A DNA stretch of 64,000 nucleotides from positions 1,178,001 through 1,242,000 of the forward strand of contig WBMQ01000011.1 in NCBI GenBank assembly GCA_016630905.1, written 5' to 3'. This stretch comes from Capillidium heterosporum (Eukaryota > Entomophthoromycota > Entomophthoromycetes > Entomophthorales > Capillidiaceae). A model generated the notes under the pieces. The model saw only the letters and a program-made list of their open reading frames with translations, had not been told where the DNA came from and ran no database searches. The position numbers and the translations under genes are program-made. This document shows, piece by piece, positions 11,401 through 25,200 of this stretch (the stretch's first letter is position 1; the number at the start of each line of letters is the position of its first letter).

Positions 11401-14400
11401 TACAATGGGTGGGAATGCTCGAATTCGATTTTCATGTAATCTCGTTCTGCAATGGGTATCTCTAACGATCTATGGGTCTCTGGTCCATTAAGATTTAAAG
11501 CAATTCTAAAAGATTAATTTAATAAAGAGTGATAAAAATTGAAAAGGTAGTTGATTTGATTCTATAAATTAAAATTACCTTTCTATCATCGGGTTTACCA
11601 GATTGTTATCCTTATTCATACTGAGTGGTGAGAGTGGTCGAGAAGTAAATCCGGTAAGCTGTTGAAACCAACTTATAGGATGCCACCACTGCGACGAGTT
11701 GGGTTCATATCGGTTATGCATTGCATCTTCGTCCTCTTCATGGTTGGCGGTCGTCATAAGTTGATTGGCAAGGTGCTCTGGGACAGGCATCACCAACTTC
11801 TTTGGTAGCTCGACAACATTTATCGCTTTTGGATTGGGTGCGAAGAAACGGTACGGATTCCAAACGCTAGATAAAGGTTAAAGTAAAGAAATTGAAAATA
11901 AATACCTAATAGGGTTCTCACGCATCTTAATCCAAGCTTTAGTTACCTGGTTTACGTAGTTTGAGACTTGGCGACGATGTTTCAACTTCTCGGCGGTCTC
12001 AAAAGCCTCCATAGTGATGGCAATAAAGAGGTTCAACAGTACAAAGTTTGAAAAGGCAGACCACAGAACCAGCGCTATAGCTATGACTTGGGCTAGGTAG
12101 CTCCCAGTAACCGCATTCATCGAGTCGAACAGAACATCTGTCCAATCCTCACCACTGAAAACTTGGAAAAGGGTCAATAGAGCCATAGGGAAGTTATCAA
12201 AACGCATAAATGTGTAATCATGATCATGATTTTCCGTCGGTATACGTCCACCAGCAAGCTGCATGCCTATAGGAGCCACAACTAGCATGCATGCTGTTAT
12301 AAATAGCAAAAGGTTGAGTATCCCGGACCCCTTGCGTGCAAGAGTTAGTATGAGCCTTTTAACTCGGGGAATCAATATTGGGAATCTATAAAACCGGATA
12401 ATTGGTATAAAAGACAGATAGGCCTGGACGTTGTTGTCTATGAAAGGCCATATACACATAACTACTAATGATGCTACACATTCAACAAACCAAATAATGA
12501 CGCCACGTTTTTTCCACTTGTTATCGGTGGTTGGCTTGGTCGACTTATCTTGAAACTTGGGATCACACAATATGCTAACGATCATCAGAGCAGCTTGAAT
12601 AACCAACAAAATATTTGCAACCAAATACAATTCGTATCTAAGCTTTTGTTGACTCGTATGTGCATCATACACTCTTCCTAGAAGATCAAAGAAAGTTAAA
12701 ATGATTCCACAACTATTGATTATGAATCGATAGTTGATAATAAAGTTGACAATATGCGTCATCCAGCTAGGTTTTGAGACGGGTTCCGCAATTGAAATGG
12801 TGGTTCCGTTGGAGACGTCGGTGCCTTGCTTTAAAACTAAAGTAGATGTCGGAGAGGCAACCTGGGGATTGGAAGTGCTTTCCTTGGAAAAATATGTTGA
12901 CGAAGTCGTTAGTGTATTGTCATCGAATTCGATCTCCTCTAAGTTGCTGGAGTAGTCCTTCAGTTGAGCTTTAGTACTTCGAAGTGCAAATGCAGAATTG
13001 TGGTCATCCTCCCTTATTTTTTCAAACATTCGTGCTACTACCGCCACAAACAAGGTGATCAGCCAGTAGTTTAACATCAGTACAGCGATGACAAAAAATA
13101 TCGAGGCCCATGCAGAGTCGGCTTGCATAACCCGGTACATAATATCGGTCCATTTCTCCACTAAAAACAAAAGTGATGAATAAAGTTCTTAGGTATATAT
13201 AAACTGAAGCAGTGAATCCTGAAAAAACTTACTTGAAGAAATGATATATACCATTAACGTCGAAGAAAATATATTATCGAAATTAAGCTGACCGCCTTCA
13301 GGGTTATCATTCATCTTACATATTAAGGGATAGGCGCATACATAGCCGTTGGGATTGATGATATGATCCTTTGAAAGACCAATTATATCTTGAAGCACAC
13401 CGTTAATATCGTAGGAACCACGGCAGTGGCGCTCAGGGAAAGACACATCATCTCCATCGGGAAGGTAGCATCTGGTCCTTAGTCTTCCGTTGAACATGAG
13501 CAGACCGGCGGTACCGAACATCAGAAAAAAGTAGATCAAAAAGAAGGTGACGTTGCTTAGCAAGGGGAGGGACTTTCGCAGCGAGGTAACGATAACAGAG
13601 AGTCGAGGCAGTATCGTCAATAGCCGCAGAGGTCGTAACGCAGAAAGTGCCTTTAATACTGCCAGGTCCATAGGATCAAAGTAGGGCATCATAAAAAAAT
13701 CAAGCCAAAAAGCCAACACTGCTATAAAGTCGATGCGATGGGTAGATTTGCGAAGGTAGGCATCCGAAGGGACGAATATGGAGATGAACTTACTGGCGTC
13801 AGTATCGGATCGACGTAACTTCTTGTCGATTTGGGTAGATTTAGGTGTCAAAATAAACCCGAATATGATGACCTTGGCCAAAATTTCAGCTGTAAAGATT
13901 ACAAAAAGTATCACTCTATAACTGGAGTACCAGTCCTCAGTCTCGTCGCTATCCCTTTTACCTACCTCCCACTTTTGAAGAACCAAGAGTAGCCAGTCGA
14001 CAAATACCAAGAAGTTGATAAAGATGCCGAAATATCGGTTGTTGACAAAACGCGCACATAACCTCCGTATTCTACTTCGGGGACTAAATAAAAACAGGGA
14101 GTTGCCACTCAGTTTCAAGTTAGCTTTACCGTTGGTGTAGAAGGATTGCTCCGAAATCAGGTTGTGATCTGCTTTATGTTTAGATTGAATTCGCTTGGAT
14201 CTTTTCCGGTTTCTAAGATGATTGGGACTGTGGCTTTCGAACTGGCTATAATTGAGCGAAAAGGTCGAGTTGGTCAAAGATCGGTTGTCCTTACCTCCTA
14301 AGCTGCTGTTGCCATCTTCACTCAAGTACATGCTTGATCCCTTTGGCGAAGATAAGTTGGAGTCGGGAGAAGTTGGAGGTGTATTCCCGACGTTGAAGTC

Positions 14401-14838
14401 CTTTACTATTGGTGATAGGTAATCGGAATTGGAAGTTATAGGGTTTATGTTGTACTTGCTTTGAAATAAAATACCTCCACCCTCTTGATGCAATACTGGG
14501 GGTATATGTACTCTCAAATCCGATCTTTTACCTATCCTCATTGGCTTCGTTTCGTCAACCGGTACCTGCAGTAATTCTACATCGTTATCAAAATAGCCGA
14601 GCTTGGAAAATGAAGTTGGTTTCAAACTATTGGCTATTGTGCTTGTATTGGGAATTTCGTTTAGTTGCTTTACTTTGAGATAGAGATCTTTGGCTAAGCT
14701 GTTGGTGTAAACATTCAATTCGGAGGCTGGTTCGTTGGAGGTCGAAGGCAAATTGATAACTAAATCGCTATTGTCATCTACAGCTGTGACTTTTATTTCA
14801 GGGTTATTGTTCAAGTCATCGCGGGTTGGGTTACTCAT
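8424..14838 (-). CDS. CCH1: voltage-gated calcium channel alpha subunit, Cch1 type
   Basis: The pore subunit of the fungal high-affinity calcium system, which works with Mid1 at the plasma membrane. Exons in reading order: 14838-13233, 13160-11906, 11866-11579, 11505-9928, 9873-8424; predicted length 2,058 aa, all phases closing. Residues 1-270 are a Ser/Asn-rich cytosolic tail. Four six-helix repeats follow. S4-like charged helices are visible in repeat I (ALSALRPLRLLTILPRLSVI) and repeat III (ALRALKALRALRLTSFSNKV). The pore loops read SSMEKWTDI, FSGEDWTDV, LSGEKWVDV and TTGEAWNDV, giving a glutamate in each repeat. The repeat IV voltage-sensor helix is poor in Arg/Lys and is followed by ALASLPDI, a feature I associate with Cch1 proteins. 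The cytosolic C-tail of about 350 residues is Ser-rich. The glutamate of repeat I is completed across the first splice junction, which supports that intron. No frame breaks were found in 6.2 kb of coding sequence. Confidence 0.93.
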
Positions 14839-16275
14839 AACGATATACTAACTCTAATTTTACGCAACTTGTCTATTTAATATATACCATATAGTACTGA
14901 GCTCGCGATCCTGTATAATAAAGAAGATTCTCAACTGGCATAAATTCAGATTGCAGTTCTTGAAATAAACCCTATCAGGTTCACTAAAATTTTATTTTAG
15001 CGAATGGCAAAGAGTGGTAAGGGCCCATTCGCTATGAAACTTCAATGGGTGCCAAAAAGGAATTCCAAACTTGGTAGCGGCGGACTAGATTCTACTGACT
15101 TGTAGATCTCACGATTGCAGCAAGAAAGAACGAAAATTCGGTTAAAAATCCTTAATTACCAGATTTCCAAACCTAAGGCCACCCCACGTGATGAATAAGG
15201 TAGACTGATAAAGTTTATTTCAAGCCACTTTACATAGTTACACTTCTTTAGTGAAAGGTTGCTAGATATCTATATTTTCAGTCATTGTATCTTTGCCTGC
15301 TCAAATACTTGTATACACAGTGTAAGTCTACTGCTAAAAGAGTCTTTAGAATGGACTTATATAAAGCACATATCCAGCCTCTATTATGTACTATATAACT
15401 TTTAATTGATCCATTAAAGTTTGATTTGCATTGGCTTTAAAAAAGTTTGATTTGTAGCCTCCTTCCTATACTGCACTATTCTTGTATCGAATCTTCAGTA
15501 CAATCGAAAAGCTTATAAAAGGACTTGGGTGTAAGAGATACAATGAGAGGATGGATTTTCAAATTCCAAATAAATTGCTCTATAATTATAAATCTAAAGT
15601 AAGTTATGATACATTTATTTTGGATTTTGGGAGTTTATTCTACTTTGACCTCTAATGACATCCCAAGCTCTGCTATTATAGTAGAGGCCTATCAATTTTG
15701 CTATCGTTATTTGATTGATTAAAATAGATTGCCACCTTAACAAAATTTATAACAGTTGGATAGCATCATATCTTCTGTCTATCAGTTACCGCCTCCTATT
15801 CTATAGTATGTAATTGGTGTAAATATAGAGTCAAGGCTCAATGCCTTTGCGCAGTACTATAGGTGTATCTTGAAGAGTGCGAAGTTGTCGAATTCAATAT
15901 ACTTTACTTTAAATATTATTGGCTTACAGCTCTATAGAATGCTGTGATTGGCCTTTTTATTCATTAATATTGCAGCGATCTAATAGCCAAACAGCTCGAA
16001 TTCCGTAGCAAAGCTACAGTTCCGTAGTTCTTGCCAAGCTGCATATGATTTGATGAAAGTCTAGTGGACTTCAAGCAGCAAATAGATGCAAAGTAATGAA
16101 AGTGCTGGCCCAGACAATTAATTGGTTGTTTTATTAGACCTTTATGAGGTTCTATAAACAAGATTTAAGAGTAAACAGACGTTAAAAAAGCAAATAAGTT
16201 ATGCCGCATGAAACAATGCTTTGAAAAGTATAAATAAGACTGAAAATGAACAAAACACCTAAACATCAATACAGT
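14839..16275. other. intergenic between divergent CCH1 and PARP genes
   Basis: About 1.4 kb of AT-rich DNA between divergent genes, so it must carry both promoters. Short frames such as 15964-16161 (minus) show no recognisable domain. A TATAAATAA-like word near 16230 lies about 45 nt before the PARP ATG and could be its TATA element. Confidence 0.5.
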
Positions 16276-19200
16276 ATGCCGTCAGCAAGTAAGGTTAGTT
16301 CTATGTAAGTACACTAAAATCGCAAAACACAGGTCGCAAAAAGCCAATTATCGAAGAAGAGTTTGAAGTACATGAAGTAGAAGAGATCTTGGACTCGAAG
16401 AAGATTAAGGTATGGCATGGGTTTGTCTTTGTGCTAAATTGCTATTTTTAGGGCCTTGTCCATTATCTAATTCGTTGGGCCGGCTTTGATGAAGATGAAA
16501 ATTCTTGGGAGCCAGCTGCCAACATAATCGATAAGCAGCTGATTAAAGATTTTAATTCCAAAGGCAAAAAACGTAATAGCAAGGCCGTTGATGATAAGAC
16601 CAAGATTCGTAAAGGAAAAGGAGGAGGCAAAAGAATAAATGCGAAGGCACTTGCAGAAGAGAATCGAAAACAGAACATCAAAACCCGCAAAGGTATCAGC
16701 ATCGATAAATCAACCATTCCCCACGACACTGAGATCAAGGAATACTGCTGTTTGGTCTGTGCTTCACGTCTTTATACCGACGCTATGGAGTCCGAAATCC
16801 AGAACCCAATTCGCAAACGTAAAGGTAAAGTTACAAAGAAAGCCAAGGAATCCAAGACCACTCCTCCGTCTGGGAACAAGTTGTTCGATAGCTTAATCAA
16901 ATCCGTATCCGAAGTTCCCTCTTTCAACCATGGTGCATTCCCCGACGATTTTGGCGCCAACGCTTTAGCCTACGCTTTGAAGGCAAATCGAACTGACTGG
17001 GTTACTATTTTGTGTAACTCAACAAACGACAGAGCCCAACCTCCAGATAGTGCTTTAAAAGCTCCCGGTTCTGGAACTGGCTATTTGAGAAAAGGCACTT
17101 TTAGACACGCCGTCAGGTAACTAAAGCAAAAGCGCAACTTCTAATATCTTCTTAGCACCGTCAACGAATCTCGTGGGAATCGTGAAGGAAACAATGCTTT
17201 TTACAAATACGAGTATGGTGATACGATGCAACTGAACCATAGAAAATGGAGAGCTTTTACTGAATTTAAGGAATGTGCCTTACTCAACGCTATGAACGAT
17301 CCCAATTTTAAACTCGAAACATTGGATCACTACATGGATTTGGACCACTCCAACTACAATTCAGCGATACAGAATTTCATATACGAAATGGCTTCATGTG
17401 GTAAGCGTGCTATCGTAGCGCACCTTATTGAAAAAGACAGCGGCTCTGGGTTCAACCATCTCCATTTAGAAGTTGTGAAGGTAATATCTGCTAGCTTATT
17501 TTTATTTATATAGTTAGAATGTAAACGGAGAAGAGCTTACTTCCTATCGCTCAAACCAAGTCACAAAGAAGCCTTACGGCCACCGTCAGATTCAACCCCT
17601 CCATTTAGCAGCAATCAATCCTAAAAGTAACCTACCTTTCCGAGTTTTTCAAAGCGTTACCTTCTGCTGAATTCATCAACTGCGATGGGAACGGTCGTAA
17701 CGTAGCTTACTTTGCAGCTGTCTCTGAAACCACCGATTGTTTGGAGTTTCTTATTGAGAATGTAAGCACCTTTATACATACAATAGCTAACAGCTAATTT
17801 ATTTAGAAATTTGATATTAATTGTTTTGACCAACAAAAAGTTACACCAGTGATGCTAGCAGCTATGCACGGTAGCTTTGTTTAATTTACTTTTACTTATA
17901 TGTACTTTTAGGAAAAACCCATATGTTCCCGCTTTTCTTGGAAGCCCTGGGTAGCGACGCTTTTGCAACTAAGCAGTATACCAAAGGGTGGACCTTGCTA
18001 CACTATGCTGCACACTACGGACATGCCGACTCTTTAAAGTGGCTAATCGATCACATTCCCTTGGATTTGCTAGATAAAGAGTCCAAGGCATCTGCTTTAC
18101 ACCATGCTGCTAAGATGGGCCATCTGGAATGCGTAAAGGTTTTAACTGATGCCGGAGCCGATCCCGAGATCAAGAACAAATTCGGATGCAGCCCACTCCA
18201 CCTTGCTGCTAAGAACTGGCCGGGCCGATATAGTCCATCACCTTTTAATTGATTGCGGCGTTAATTGTGACGATAAGGATACCTCAGAAAATACGTCTTT
18301 GCACTACGCTTCTGCTTACGGATGGCTGGATGTAGTCGATTTGCTCGTGCTAACTGGTGCTGATACTAATGCTGCTAATATTTGGAAAACCACCCCTTTG
18401 GCAATTGCTGACAGCAAAGGACATATAGCCGTTGTCAATCGCTTACTGAGCAATTCAAATGTCGACGCCAATTTCAAGAATCGAGAAGGTATGAACCTTT
18501 TACATACTTATGTTATTTCCAACCCGGATGACTGGTACGATGCCAACCGTTTAATCGCCAAAGCTAATAAGCTGATATCCCGTGACAATGTAGACTTGGT
18601 AAGTATTACTATAAATGCCCATTCTAATTTTTAATAGGCAACTGGTGATATGAACGATGATACACCTTTACATTTACTCGCTGCCTCAAGCTATTATATC
18701 GAATCGAACATTGAGCTTCCTGATCAACCTCCCCAATATTACAACGAGATTGTCAAGTACAATGAAAAGAAGAAGAGCAACGAACTACACGGTGAGTTTC
18801 ACGATGACCATGGTACTCAAATCCAAATCGACTTGGCCGAATTATGTATTCAAATAGGTGATTTATGCCATATTGCCTTGTATTTATTTAAATTTAGGAT
18901 GTGATATAAATGCCAAGAACAAAAAGGGATATACACCACTTGCTCAAGCAATGAACGAAGGTCACATTGATATCGTCAAATACATCCTGGATACGCTCAA
19001 GGCTGACTGTGTCGAATCGATTTCTAGAAGCGGTGACAATATCTTGCACTTTATTTTGAAGCAGTTTGCCTTTTACCAAACCAAAGGCAAAAGTTTCGAA
19101 GGCTTCGAGTCGATAGAGTCACGGAGAATCAAGAGGCTTCAAACTAAATTAACCACAATATTGGATAGTTTGTTCAACGGGCACTATGACGACCAGCTTA

Positions 19201-22200
19201 AGAAGCTTGCCAACCAACCGAATTCAGAAGGATTTACTCCCATCATGCTAGGAGTGATGGAAGTCTACAACCTTCAGAAGGGCGAAGCTGATATTCATAA
19301 CTTGAATACCAACACATTTAGCCCTGAAACCAAATCTAAGGACCTTGATTTCCAATTTGACTATTTCGTAAACTATATATTTAATCAGCTTTTAATATGT
19401 ATTGTAGATAGGTGCGCTGGAAAGAATTGTTACTACTTGTAATGTGGATGTGAACCTTCAAGTCCAATTCCCCAAGGATTACTTTACCGAGGACAAAAAA
19501 CCCAAGCCAGAAAAGGAGCCAAAGTATACAGGTAATAGTATTTCCTATAAGGCTTATTAAATCCTTTTAGGCTGGAGTCCTTTACACTTTGCCTGTAGTA
19601 TACAAGAGCCTGAATTGATTGGCATCCTTCTCAAACATGGTGGCGATCCCAATCTCTTTAATTTTGGTTACAACGATGGTCGTACTCCCCTTATGATAGC
19701 TTCCGAATTCAAGTCCGATCCTTCCGAATGGGCACACTTCAACACTTCTTGGACCGGGAGATTTAGCATAACTTATACACCAGGGTACGACAAATGGATA
19801 TCAATTTTGACTCAACTACTCGAGGCTGAAGGCGATCCCTTTTCTCAGCCAAAGCCCGTCAACTACTATAAAACTGAAGCCCCCGTCACTCCAGCCTTCA
19901 ACAGTTCGCCTATACTTGTGCTTTTAAAGCATATTAAGAATGATGAGTTTTTGCAAATCGTCGAAAAGCTCAAGTATAGTGTAGGAACAATGCTGTCGAT
20001 GAAGCTTAGTTTAGGGGGGAATAGCTTTGGAACAACGCCTTTAATGCAAGCTTTAGAACATAGCAAGATGGATCTTTTCAAGGTAATTTAAGCTTTTATA
20101 CTAAATAGTAACGATTCAATAGACTTTATTAGATGCAAGGCTGGATGTGAACTCGATCAACTATGATGGAAATACCGTTCTTATGCTTGCTTTAAAGAAC
20201 AATAACTTGGATGCTATATGTTTGCTCTTAAGTGGCAATTTCGAGTATGTAGCAGGTTTAGATTTATCAATCATCAATGAAAAGAGGGAGTCGGTTCTAA
20301 CCTTAATTGGTGCAAACAAATGCATGGATGCCTATAGATTAATCCCTCCTTTCCTATATAAATTCCACCACATCGATCATCAAGACGACTCTGGGAAATC
20401 AGCACTATTCTGGGCCAGTCAACACAACGTAACTGAAGTTATCGAAAAGCTGGCACGATTTGGAGCAAACGTCAACTTACCCTGTACTCTTCCACCATCA
20501 TCAACTAAAGTTATAAAGGAAGATGGAATGACTCCAATCATGGCCGCAATTGCCCACTATTCCGAACATACTGTTGAGGCTATAAGGATGCTAATTAGTC
20601 ACGGTGCACAGCTGGAGATTTGCGATTATTATTCTTCGACGGCTTTACATTATGGTGTTATATCCCAGGACCACAAGTTAGTCAAGCTTCTGTTGGAGAG
20701 CGGCTCATTCGTCAATACTAGAGACCACTATCAACTTACTCCGCTTCACTTGGCTGTCAAAAATACTCTTTCACAAGTTGACAAGACTTTACGGATTGAA
20801 AGACTTCTAATTGAGCATGGGGCCGATATCAACGCGACCGATTACCAAGGTATTTAACAGGTTTATAGCTTTTCTAACTTTAAATATAGGCCGAACTCCA
20901 TTGCATCTGTGCTTTTCGATACTGCACATCATACCTTATATGAGCTACACTCACAAGTTCCTAAAGCTTTCGCAAGAAGCCAAGGTGTTCGTCGATAATG
21001 AAGCTGCCAAAGAGATCAAGATCAAAGAGTACTTCAACGAGTTGGAAATCAAAGACCAATGGTTTAGACAATTTATATCCGATAACAAGGTACTACCCCC
21101 GATGCGTGAGGAGGTTAAGCAGTTGCAAGAGGGTTATAGCGTCGAATGGTTCAACAACAGCCCGTACCGCCACAATAAGTTTGAGAAGGACTACTCGTTT
21201 GTCAAAGAAGATCCAATTGATTTAATTCGATATCTTTTGACGTTAAACAGCATCAAAGTTGATGAGAAGGACGCTTTCGGTAGAACCCCTTTACATTACT
21301 CATCTAGGGTCGGAGCCTACACATGTACCAAGTATCTCATCGAACGCGGCGCACGACTGGATAATCTCGACCTCGACAACAATAGTCCCTTCCACATTGG
21401 TTTAGTATACGGGCATCTTGACTACTCTATCATGCTCTTGAATATGGGCGCCGAAGTTCTAACACCTTTAAAATTAGGCAGAGGCAAGGAAATCACCCCC
21501 TTCTACCGGTCCTTGGAAAAGTCGTTCATGCCTCTAGCTTACCTTATCATTGACCAAAAGATAGGATTCTTGAAGGCGTTACATGACACTCTCAAATCCG
21601 GAAAGCTACATCTAGCAGCAACTTTATTGGCCAAAGCTTCGCCAGAATACATCACCTCGATCGATAAGACTACTAATCGTAACATAATGCATATACTAGC
21701 CGACTTTTCTCCTATCGACACCCGCTCATGGAAGGACTACTTGGTTGAATTTTTGGACATCATCGACAAGTTCAATATCCCAATCGATGCCATCGACAAC
21801 GAGAATAATACACCACTTATAATAGCTGCTAAACATTCGCAGAGCGAATTTTGTCGGATTTTGATAGAGAGGAACTCAAGTAGCAAGTACCTTAACCAAG
21901 TAACCAAATGTGGAAAAAGCGCGTTATGGTATACGATCAAGAATGCTGATTTAACCACTTCAAATGTAAGCCTATTGTATTTGATGATACTAACTTAATC
22001 ATTTAGATCCTCTTGAAGCGAAATGTCAAGTTAGATAATATCAATGTACTTAAAAACCCATCACTTCTCCATCTGGCTGTATCCTATTCCCAACAGTTGA
22101 TCAATGTAAGTTTATTTTAAAGGATTAAATCTGATAGTTATCTTTAGGAATTGGTTAATAGAGGTATCAAGGTTGATGAAGATATTCTATATGGAAGATG

Positions 22201-25200
22201 CTCCGTATTTATCCTTAGTCTTCTCAACAATCCATTCGCAACTCCAAATTCCAGGATAGAGTTTTGGGAGCTGTTGATCGGTAAAGGCGCCAACATCAAT
22301 ACACCAGGACCGGTATTGAAGCTTTTAGTTTCTGACAGGAACAAACTAGCTCCTGGCGAGGAAAAAGAGTATGTCACCATCCATCCTGCCTTCCTGGCTA
22401 TCAAACTGACTTTTGAGGAGAAGAAGTATTTATTCGAGCACGGTTTACAATGCAATGTTCAACATCCTCTTACCAACCAGTATTTGGTCCGATCGATCGA
22501 CGATTCTGCTACGTTAGAGCTCCTGTTAAAGCAAGGTCTGGATCTCAACTCCAAAGACAGTACCACCGAGAGGCCTTTCATATACGAATTGATTATGGGC
22601 CACCACCGATTGACTTCAAGCAAGCCTGTGACGCTATGGGAAGATATTTGGGACTCGAAGAACGCCTTGGACATTTCATCGGTCGATCCAGTTACCAATC
22701 AAACTCCATTGGAATATGCAATTCGCAAGAACGATATGGAACTATTTTCTTTATTGCTAAGCCATGGCGCCGATCCCTATGTCCATTCCTGTCTTTTACA
22801 AGAAGATCTTTCGAGTGAGCTAAACTTAGTTGATGCTGTAGGACATACACTTAACCTTAACCGACCCGATTTTTTCCAAGTTTTGGTTGATTATACTGAC
22901 AATAGCAACACCTGGGCAAGCTGGATCCAGCAAGATCCCCAGTTAAGGAACAGCATATTCTACATCATTACGCCAAACCAGTCAACCTTTTATAACAACC
23001 TCGAAGTTCTTCGAAGTACGCTCACGATGTTCAAGAGCGCCGGCGTCGATTTAACTAAACTTGAAGGTCAAAGGGATAAGCTGGGTTTCACCTGCCTAGA
23101 GTACGCAGCTATGAATTATAACTTGAGTGTCTACAACTGTATGCTAGAATTTGGGTTTAAAGCGCTGCGCCAATCTGATATATCTAGGCTCCAACTCGAC
23201 AAAAACTTTGAAGACTTGTCAATAAGATTAGACATCGATCTCCCCAAGGTTGAGGTCGATAAGGATGCTGAAGCTGGACGCAAGTACTTGGAGGATCTTG
23301 AAGCAGAGAAAAACAAGAACAAGGCTGTCGCGCACAAAGATCCGTTGAAGAAAGTTGACCCTAAATCGGATTTACAAGGAATCGGTGAGATTGCTCTGGG
23401 CCACGACAAGGAACCTTTGACTGTCTCAATGAATCGTACTGAGATGGCGAGCATGTACTACAGCTCTAACATGTTTTACATCTTACAGCTCATCTACAAT
23501 CCCCTTACTTCGGTGTATGTTATGTTTACTAGGTGGGGCGGTATTGGCGAGGATGGCATGTATCAAGCGCACTCCATTCACCGACTATGATCAAGCAGTT
23601 AAGGAGTTTGAGGCGGTGTTCAAAGCAAAGTCCGGGAACCTGTGGGCTAACCGTGGCGATGACAAATTTGAACCAAAGCCCGGGAGATTCGTGGTCAGTA
23701 AGACTTTCAAACCAAAGCCCATGGCCCCTATCGAAAAGGCTATTGAACATAGCAGCTCGGTCAAGTCCAAGCTGCCCGAGAACACCAAGAACTTGATGCG
23801 ACTCTTCACCCACCTTTCAACAATGAACAAGCTCAACAAGGACACTCATACCGACATCCCGTTAGGCTTTTTAAGTAACGATACCATTAAGCAGGGGAGG
23901 TTGATTTTGGATCAGATTAAGGAAGCTATTGATGGGTTCAGTAAGGGTATCTATAACACCAAGCCTCTGAACTCCAAGGAGCAAGCTCAAAAGCGTATGG
24001 AACTTATCCAGCTCAACAACAAATACTTCACCACCATACCTCGGCTTTCTCAGGATATCGCCAACATCCAACCTGTTATAAATATGAACAAGCTTAGTGA
24101 TGAAATCGCTAGATTGAACTCCATTCAATACCTCAATGGTGGTGCCAACGTACTGCTAGCTTCTCATGCGAAGTTGGATAGTATAAACCCACTCGATTAC
24201 TGCTACTCGGCCTTAAACCGATCCTTTACCGAAATAGCGTGTAATCACCCTGAGTTCAACCTTGTTCACGAATACATCGGCAGCGGTACATCCCAGTACG
24301 ATTTAGTTCAGCTTATTCGACTTGAACAAGATACCGATTTCGATAGCAAGTTCAGGGATACCACTCGTAAACTATTGTGGCACGGCTCCTCATTAAGTAA
24401 TTTTATCGGGATCCTTTCCCAAGGCCTTCGCGTAGCCCCTGCAGAAGCGAATGTGCATGGATATATGTTTGGTAAAGGTATTTACTTTGGAGATAACTTC
24501 AACAAATCAATCAGCTACTCCAATTCATATTCCAGTCTGGATTGTGGCTACTCGTGTCTGATCCTAAGTGAGGTAGCGGTTGGAAAGTCTAGACAGCATC
24601 TCTACAGCAGATATTACTCCGAAGCTCCTGAAGGCTTCGACTCAGTTAAAGGCATAGGTGGAACTAGGCCCAACCCTGACAAGATCAAGTACCTTCCCAA
24701 CGGCTGCGAGATTCCTTCGAGCGAGCTAGTTAAAGTCGACTTGAGCACAATAACCCCAGAGGATGAGTTTTTCTGCGACTACAATCTACTCAACTACAAC
24801 GAATACATCGTCTACGAGCCGGAACGTGTCAAAATGAAGTACCTAGTTGTCGTGAAGGATAAGAACCAATGCCATCTTTGTAACTCCAGCTCGTCAGCCA
24901 AGACCTTGAACAGCTACTTGACCATGGACTCCAAAGCATTCAAGGATCGCTTCCAGACCAACACTTCCAAATTTAACACTATGCTAGACCGATCCTTCCT
25001 AAATGCCAACCTTTTCGAAGTACTACTAGCCGAAGGCCTACTCAACAGTCAAAACATCGATCTACACACCTTCGTCAACACCTATCTAGCCGGGTACATC
25101 ATTGATCAGAAGCGCTACCAAACCAACAAGGCCTGGAAACCGGTTACTCCACTGACCCGATCGACCAAAGTCTGTGACACCTGTTTCAAAAAGTTCATTG

